The notes beneath the pieces were generated by a model. That model did no database searches and was not told the origin of the DNA. It was given only the letters and a program-made list of their open reading frames with translations. A stretch of DNA of 64,000 nt from Primula veris. Taxonomy: Eukaryota > Streptophyta > Magnoliopsida > Ericales > Primulaceae. A program made the translations under genes and the position numbers. The DNA lies in contig OY821749.1 in assembly GCA_963682055.1 (NCBI GenBank), positions 23,877,631 to 23,941,630 of the forward strand. Direction: 5' to 3'. This document shows, piece by piece, positions 57,438 to 64,000 of the stretch; positions within the stretch are counted from its first letter, which is position 1, and every line of letters begins with the position of its first letter.

Positions 57438-59659
57438 GTTAGATGAAATTCTGAAGAATGTAAATGTATTATGAACTTTAGATAATTTGAATCTAGAAAA
57501 TTGTATGTTTTTAATTACATGCATGCATGGATAACATTATCTTTGAAGGATGTAGATAACACACTTTACACCTTGTTGGGAAGAAGTTTCTGGGAAACAA
57601 ATACGAATAATACAATACCCTTTCAGATTTTTTATTTATATATATATATATATATAATCCAGGTCAAAAGTCTTATAAATTTGTATAAACTGAAGTTTAT
57701 GACAAAATGAACCTCGCACAAGTTCGTAGTGGTGGTCATTAATTTCAACCTTGAAATTCAATAATCCAACCATGATTAATAATCGGCTATTTAGACACTT
57801 GAACAATATACTAGCCTCGTTAATTATCTTAGTAGAAAGCAAATGTTTTTATGATAGGCAGACCATATAATGTTCTTGTGTTAGCATTATTTTTCCGCTG
57901 TGCATGTTTATGCAAAAAAAAAAATTATGAATGGTGAGAAACTGAGAATAACCCACGTTTGTTATATTGTTGATTAAGAAAAATAAAAAAATTGTGAGGG
58001 GAAAACAAGCACCACAAAAATGGTTGTTAAATGTTCAGCGATACAGAAAGTAGGAACTAAGTTGAAAATTGAAACTAATTCAACTTTGGGCCAAGATTCA
58101 TACAGGGAAAGAACTTATATTTTGTGCCAAGACTCGTAACAGGAAAATAAACACATATTTTGGGCCAAGATTCACTGTGGGACCAAAAGTTCAACAAACT
58201 GACTTGTGTAGTTGTGTTTCCTACTAAGAATTGGATAACATAACACTAATTTGAGAACTTAGATTACAAAAAAGTATATGGATTAAGTAGGAGGGGTAAT
58301 AAGATCAGTAGACTCATTTTCTAGTCGAAGGAAAAAAAATCAGGCTTCACCAGGTTTTAAAAAACCCAGCAAATCCCTCAATTTTATGACAATTAGACTC
58401 ATAGCCTACATATATATTAGGTGCACTCGGGGCATCTACATTAAACTTGTTAGTTTTTGATAGCTAAATGTTGTCATGTACGCATAAAACACACTAAATG
58501 TACATGCTAATTTTAGCAAATTTATACCTCATGCACATTAAACTTGTTAGTATTGATTGAACATGTTAACTTTTGATGTTTTAAATTTGTCACATGAGCA
58601 TAAAATAGTCCATCAGCTTACACATACACATGTGAGTTTTAATATTTCACTCTGGACAATTTTTAGTAACACAGCTATTATTATTTTTATATTCAAAGTT
58701 TTTAGATTGTTAATACTAACTCTATAAAATAAGAAAAAGTTGTTTATGCTAAATTCTAAAGAGCAAGAAGAATTAATACAAAACTGAGAAAGAACCATTA
58801 CCCAGAACAGTGGTGGGTTCTAAGAAGAGCTAGAAGTCTTTCCATTTTACCATTAATTTTTGAGTCACTCCATGTATAGTATGAACATTTCACTTAATTA
58901 AAGCCGTAAAAAGAATATATTAATTTAATGTATCCTACCTTGTTACTTAACACCTCACCCCTAGCCATAACAAAAAAAAATTATGGTACAAAATATTTTT
59001 GTCACATTATATCTTAAGTCTTAACCACCTCCCTAACATATCCAATGTCATCAAAAACTTCTACTTTTTCTAACATATGACATTAGCAAGCTCCTTAACT
59101 TGTCTAGTTCATATGCTCTCAAAAGTTTTGCTAAAAAGTGATCGATGTATCATGTATACATAAACTGGTCTGAGCATACGAGTAATATAGAGATCAGCGT
59201 TTGCATTTAAATAGATATATAGTGTCAAATTATGTAAAAGATATAGTACTATAGTAGTCTTTATGCGATCCTAAACATATATTATCATTGATAAGTAAAA
59301 CCAGTGGCTCATATCCTAATTACTAATTTCCTAATTAATAAATAGGCGTCACTCGATTTTTCATACGAAATAAGAAATTTTAATTATCAATTATTCTCAC
59401 AATATGAATCACGGGACGAATTAAGGTTTACACATTATTATTCTTTATTCAAATATAAACATTTATCTCATTGTAAAATATTTACTACCTCCCTTTTTTT
59501 CAATTTATAAGTTTACGAATATTGATTCCCTAGGGAATATCATGACTGCGCTATTTTATACCTATTTTTCAAATAATTCATCAATTTTTTTTCCAAATAT
59601 TTAAAAAGTATATTTGAGAATTACGTAATATAAATTGTTTCTATTTACACAAATCTTTA
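57438..59659. other. intergenic, no gene supported
   Basis: AT-rich. A short imperfect repeat of GGGCCAAGATTCA-type words occurs at about 58088-58175. No coding sequence was recognised. Confidence 0.5.
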
Positions 59660-59928
59660 TTACTCTTTCCGTCCCAATATACAAGGACGACCTCCGTCAC
59701 AATATATAAGGATGAATAGGGATGCGTGCAATTTTGTAATGCAAATTTTATGTTATTTAAATGTCTAAATTGTAAATTTTAAAAGTTAATCAAATAATTA
59801 ACATGTTAAATTATATTAATAACTTTTGAAATTTATAATTACGATATTTAAATTGTTTCAATTTTGTGTTATAAAATTGCATGAGAAATTTTCCATTGTT
59901 AATTATAATTTGATACGGATTGAGTATA
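59660..59928. mobile_element. Stowaway-like MITE
   Basis: Starts TACTCTTTCCGTCCCAATAT and ends with the inverse of TACTCAATCCGTATCAA. Internal GTGCAATTTTGTAATGCAAA pairs with a matching inverted stretch near the right end. Confidence 0.6.
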
Positions 59929-60160
59929 AAATAATATTATAGCATGGAATAGTAAATTGGAATATGGATTATTTCAAAAACAAAACAAAAACTTGAGTAA
60001 TTAATTTTCCTTACTTTTAGTCTTTTTATGCAATTTTTTCGGACCAGTAAATATGTGAATAATATAAAAAAAATAGTTTAAGATTTAAAAAAATGTTTGG
60101 TTGTTAAATAAGCATAGATCGTTTTATTAGTTTTTAGTTTTTATATTTTTATGTGAGTAT

Positions 60161-60353
60161 CACTACAAAATAATGTTTGATTTAGTGAGAGTCAAAATTT
60201 ATCACAAGCCTGTCACAAATTGACTAAACTGTCACAAAGCCGTCACAAATTGACTAAATTGCCACAAAACCGTCACAAAAACCGTCGCTAATAAGCTCGT
60301 AACAAAAAATACCGTCACTAATTCCGTCGCTATTTGGGTATTTTTTTGTAGTG
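60161..60353. mobile_element. CACTA-type MITE, copy C (193 bp)
   Basis: Ends CACTACAAAATAATG and TTTTTTTGTAGTG, flanked on both sides by TAT (3-bp target duplication). An internal CAAATTGACTAAA segment is duplicated, which makes it longer than copy B. Confidence 0.85.
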
Positions 60354-60724
60354 TATGGTATTATTGTAATTAATATAAAGGTGTATGAGTATTTTTGAAA
60401 AAAAATATTAAAGTGGGAAGTCTCATTTGACTTGCTTTGACTTATTATATATCGTTATATTATAATAAGTAAAACAAATCAACCCAATTTAGCTATTTTT
60501 ATCCAAAAATACCCATATTTTTTTTTTATAATTACTCAAATACTTTAATACAATTTAAATAAATAAATATTCTATTTTTCCATACATATCAATTATATCC
60601 CAAAAAAATCATTATACATGTATTTTTATATTAATATAACAATAAAACATTAAATTTTTACGATATTCATTTCATTATTTTTACAAATTTTTTGAAAATG
60701 TTAAATTTGTTTGTGTAGGATTTA

Positions 60725-60776
<52 letters not shown>

Positions 60777-61317
60777 TTATATTATAATAAATCAATCCAA
60801 ATCAAACGAGACTGCCCAATTTAGCCATTTTTTTCTAAAAATATATTATATTTTTTTATTAATTACAATAATATCATCCTCATATAAAAACATAAAATAA
60901 AAAATAACAACTAATAACACTATGTATTCCTCCTTAACAACCAAACATTATTCTAAGTATTATACTATTTTTTTTGTATTATACACGTATTTATATTATA
61001 ACTACACTTATTTTTTATATTTTAATTATATTGCGCATTACACATGTTCTGGATACATTATTATATATATATATATATATATATATTATGTGATGTAATC
61101 GAATAAAAAAGAATTATTATTTTAGTCAAAGTCAATAATAAATAAGAGTGACAATATCGATTAAGGTTCATTTTCATCGTTTAAAAGGTTAGTCAACTTA
61201 TACTGAGCTCAAACCTGTACTACTATTTTATTCTACTTTTACTAGAAAAAATTTAAAAAAAATGTCCATTTAACTCAAGGTTTTACAGTGATTTTCTTAA
61301 TAATTTTGTGTTATCAG
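60354..61317. other. AT-rich intergenic with microsatellites
   Basis: (TA)n at about 60727-60776 and 61063-61085. No gene was seen before 61318. Confidence 0.5.
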
Positions 61318-61398
61318 ATGAAGAAAGCTGATCGTATTGGTCTGCTTATTATTTGCTGGATCGTCATTGTTTTTATCCCTGTTAGTGCTGTTTCAGAG
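61318..61398 (+). CDS. possible first coding exon of a secreted or membrane protein (27 codons)
   Basis: ATG at 61318 directly follows an acceptor-like TTATCAG. The frame reads MKKADRIGLLIICWIVIVFI then PVSAVSE and meets a donor-like GAG|GTATAA. It has the basic N-terminus, hydrophobic core and small residues of a signal peptide. A 25-base micro-exon (62206-62230; TTTCAG before, GTAAGC after) reading EQRERFGE could follow. No later exon or family was recognised, and the gene would have to run past the right edge. This could equally be a chance frame or a fragment. Confidence 0.3.
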
Positions 61399-63334
61399 GT
61401 ATAATTATTATATGCAAAATCAGAAAATTAATTTCGTTATATTTATGGATTGTTAATTGTATGTTTTCGTGCTTCATGTTTTATTATAGTTTTTTACTAA
61501 TCTGGACATAAAATAGGACATAGAATATGAGCATGTTGGTGATAATGACTATTAGGTTGTAGTTTTTAATACAAAATTAGAAAATTATATGGTGTGAGTA
61601 TATATATTTAATTCTAATCAGGGCTTTATATATTGCAGTGCAAAGTGCATTTAACTAAATAAATAATCAGCTTAAAAGCTGAAGTGTGTTGGTCTTTGTA
61701 GACTTAATTAGATCAAAATTTAAGGCGAATGAATGTAATCATATATAGTAGTTTCCAGTCTAAGATAGCTAGCTTATTTGATTTAACTTTGCAGCCAATC
61801 AGCCAAACAAGCCCTAGGCACTTAATTATATATTTTAATTTCGGTAGAAATATTTGAAGTTATTTTTTCTTATGTAAATATATTTGGTGATTGAGTTTGT
61901 TTACAAATATGTAGATACGGATTATTGATTGTTTCATATGAGGTGTAATCTGTAAAACTTGATCAGTGATAATTAAAAACAATCCCTATTAAGGTGTTGG
62001 AGACGACAACACGGTTATAATTCTACATTTTCTAGATTTGTTAGGTTGAAGTTACTATTTCTTAAGTAGATTTTATGTCTTTTATGAGAACTTGTGAGCC
62101 CATCCAATTGTTGCTCTGACTACTAAGCATTTTCTTTTGTTCAAATATGTCAATGTGGAGATGGTTTATTAGATGGTTTCAAATTGGGTTTAAGTTGACT
62201 TTCAGGAACAGCGGGAGCGATTTGGGGAATGTAAGCTTATTTACTTTTGAGCTGCGATATGCTTGGTTGTCCTGTTTAAGCTAGAAATTTTGAAGCTGGA
62301 TGAACCAAGTTTTTTTTTTCCCAAAGCCCTGCTTAAAAGCTGCGGTCAAACAATCCTTTATTGTGTTGCCATTTTCTGTTTAGACAATGTAAAACTCATC
62401 ATTTTTGCTGTGGTAACAACTGATTTTCTGCCTTGAAACCTAGAAATTCTGAGCTGGAAGAAGTAAATAATTTCGCAGCCTTCGATAAGCCAGCTTATGC
62501 TCTTGAAAGCTACGAAAAACATTCCCTTGACTCGTGACCTTTTTATGTTTAACCATGAAAAAACTAAACATTATTTTTTGCATAAACTATTTTTTGCCCC
62601 CCTAATCTCAAGTACTAATGTCACTTGAGAAACCATCATACCATTTTCAAAAAGTAAAAGTGGAAATAACAAATTCGGTCGATTAAATCTCGGTCAGTTT
62701 GGGTACTGATTGTAATGTCAGTCAGATTTTTATTTTTATTTTTTGTATTCCAAGTTGTTTGGGTAGCTCATTTTAGTTATTGGGTATAGATTGTAATGTC
62801 GGACAGAAAATTACGTTTTTTGTATTCCAAGTTGTTTGCGCAGCTCATTTTAGTTGCTGTTTGAAAGTTCCAAGCAAGGGTATTCCCTTCATACTTATTC
62901 TCGTGGAATTAATTTCCATTCTTATGTTCAGCTTGGTACGGTTTTTTTTCCCTTTCTATTTAGGCTCTGTTTGTTTTGGAGTAACATACGGATAAAATAA
63001 TTTTTGTGGTGATTGGTTTAACATAAAACAAACATTTTAGGAAATTCTTTTTTGAAAAATGTATGAAAGCAGGGGTAAATAAATCCCGCACAATAAATCT
63101 TGAAGACATTCACAGAAAGAGTAGTAGCTTCGGCAAAACTATAAAAAAAACTTTATAGCTTCAATCCATTTTATTTTTTGTCATCTCTTCCAGACATATT
63201 GTCCAAAATATACAATATTTCACTTGCTTTGTCTTTGTATAAGCCTTCATCTTATATACGAAGTATATACCCATGTACATGTGTGTTATGATTGTTAACT
63301 TTTCCACCATATGTATTTAAAGGAAAAATATATT
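61399..63334. other. intergenic or intron, MITE fragments
   Basis: 62270-62360 and 62445-62510 hold pieces resembling the short TGTTTGG...GCAGC MITE at 17.9 kb. No confident gene. Confidence 0.4.
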
Positions 63335-63668
63335 CACACAACTTTGCCACTCCCTTGCACACTCACTTACATGTATAATAATATATTTTTATTAAAAAAT
63401 ACATTTTTATCCCTCCAAATATACATGTATGGAGTGTGTGAGTTATATATATATATATAAATATATATATTAGTAATGCTAGATTTAATAATTTTTCTTA
63501 TTTCTCAACTAGGGTTCTACTATATTTTTATTTGGGTTTTTAGTAGGTTAGGTTTTTATTATGTTGAATATTTATATTTTGGTTTATCAAATTATAGATT
63601 ATATTTTATGTATATTTGGAGGGATAAATATGTTTTTCATTAACTAGGGAGTGTGGGAGTTGTGTGTC
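63335..63668. mobile_element. copy 2 of the MITE-like family at 7.6 kb
   Basis: Left end CACACAACTTTGCCACTCCC; reverse complement of the right end ACACACAACTCCCACACTCC. The two inner arms share ATCCCTCCAAATATACAT. The interior matches 7600-7960. Confidence 0.65.
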
Positions 63669-64000
63669 TAGCATCACCCGTATTTAAAACATATAATACT
63701 TTGCATAAGCCTTGCGACGTTGATGTATTTTCAGTGACTTTTGATCACTATGTTTTGGTTACCCATGGTTGGCTGGTATTAGTAAAAAATATGCATGTAC
63801 CTACACGCACCTGTACCATAGATTTCTCCATTCATATGTATATTTACACATATGTATGTGTATGTGTTGTGTATATAATCCATCTGTTGAAAATGCCCAT
63901 CTGTATTGCTAAATATTCCCTATCTATAAAAATATAAATACTCCTATATATGTGTGTGTGTATACATTTATATTTGAATTGATACCAGAATTCTATTAAA
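63669..64000. other. window end, nothing recognised
   Basis: AT-rich sequence with GT/TA microsatellite stretches. The open frame there has no family resemblance. Confidence 0.4.

Overview
The window looks like nuclear DNA of a flowering plant, most likely a eudicot. It is strongly AT-rich. The genes carry GT-AG introns and belong to plant-specific families: a group III WRKY factor, a trichome-birefringence-like (TBL) O-acetyltransferase, a plant-type GH28 polygalacturonase and a COP1-interactive-protein-1-like coiled-coil protein. Much of the rest is transposable-element sequence. I cannot name the species.

Layout. 1-3390 is the 3' end of a copia-type LTR retrotransposon: an extra ORF of the plant transposon-protein family, a polypurine tract and a 1.2 kb 3' LTR. 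3.8-8.0 kb is a cluster of nested inverted-repeat elements. 8.2-10.1 kb holds gene relics: a truncated F-box and a decayed Crooked-neck (CRN/SYF3) pseudogene. 11.3-20.9 kb is a gene island on the plus strand: a two-exon CIP1/NETWORKED-like gene, a three-exon TBL gene with a broken tandem remnant behind it, and a 152-aa plant-specific protein of unknown function. 23.9-25.5 kb has a hAT-type MITE and a repeat rich in the palindrome-like motif ACGATCGGTCGT. A three-exon WRKY gene lies on the minus strand at 26.0-27.4 kb. 29.2-30.9 kb has a foldback element carrying a 21-bp minisatellite and a tRNA-like sequence, followed by a CACTA-type MITE.

32.8-41.4 kb is the most striking part. A small non-autonomous copia-like retrotransposon (TRIM type; about 145-bp LTRs, PBS and PPT on the minus strand) has been split by a 6.9 kb Mutator-like element (MULE). 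The MULE has 248-bp terminal inverted repeats that differ at only three positions, and an exact 9-bp target duplication. It carries a MuDR-type transposase with one frameshift. It also carries a second ORF of the same family as the one in the retrotransposon at the left edge, with two in-frame stops. Arrays of the ACGATCGGTCGT motif lie in its TIRs and interior.

43.1-47.5 kb is a five-exon polygalacturonase on the minus strand. 48-64 kb is mostly gene-poor repeat: Stowaway-like and CACTA-type MITEs, a pair of about 545-bp LTR-like direct repeats around 4.1 kb of non-coding DNA, AT microsatellites, a possible small-peptide ORF and one possible first exon.

The intact host genes concern cell-wall modification (TBL, polygalacturonase), transcription (WRKY) and probably cytoskeleton or light signalling (CIP1/NET-like). 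They are independently placed genes, not an operon. Exon boundaries were set by eye from GT-AG sites and reading frame.
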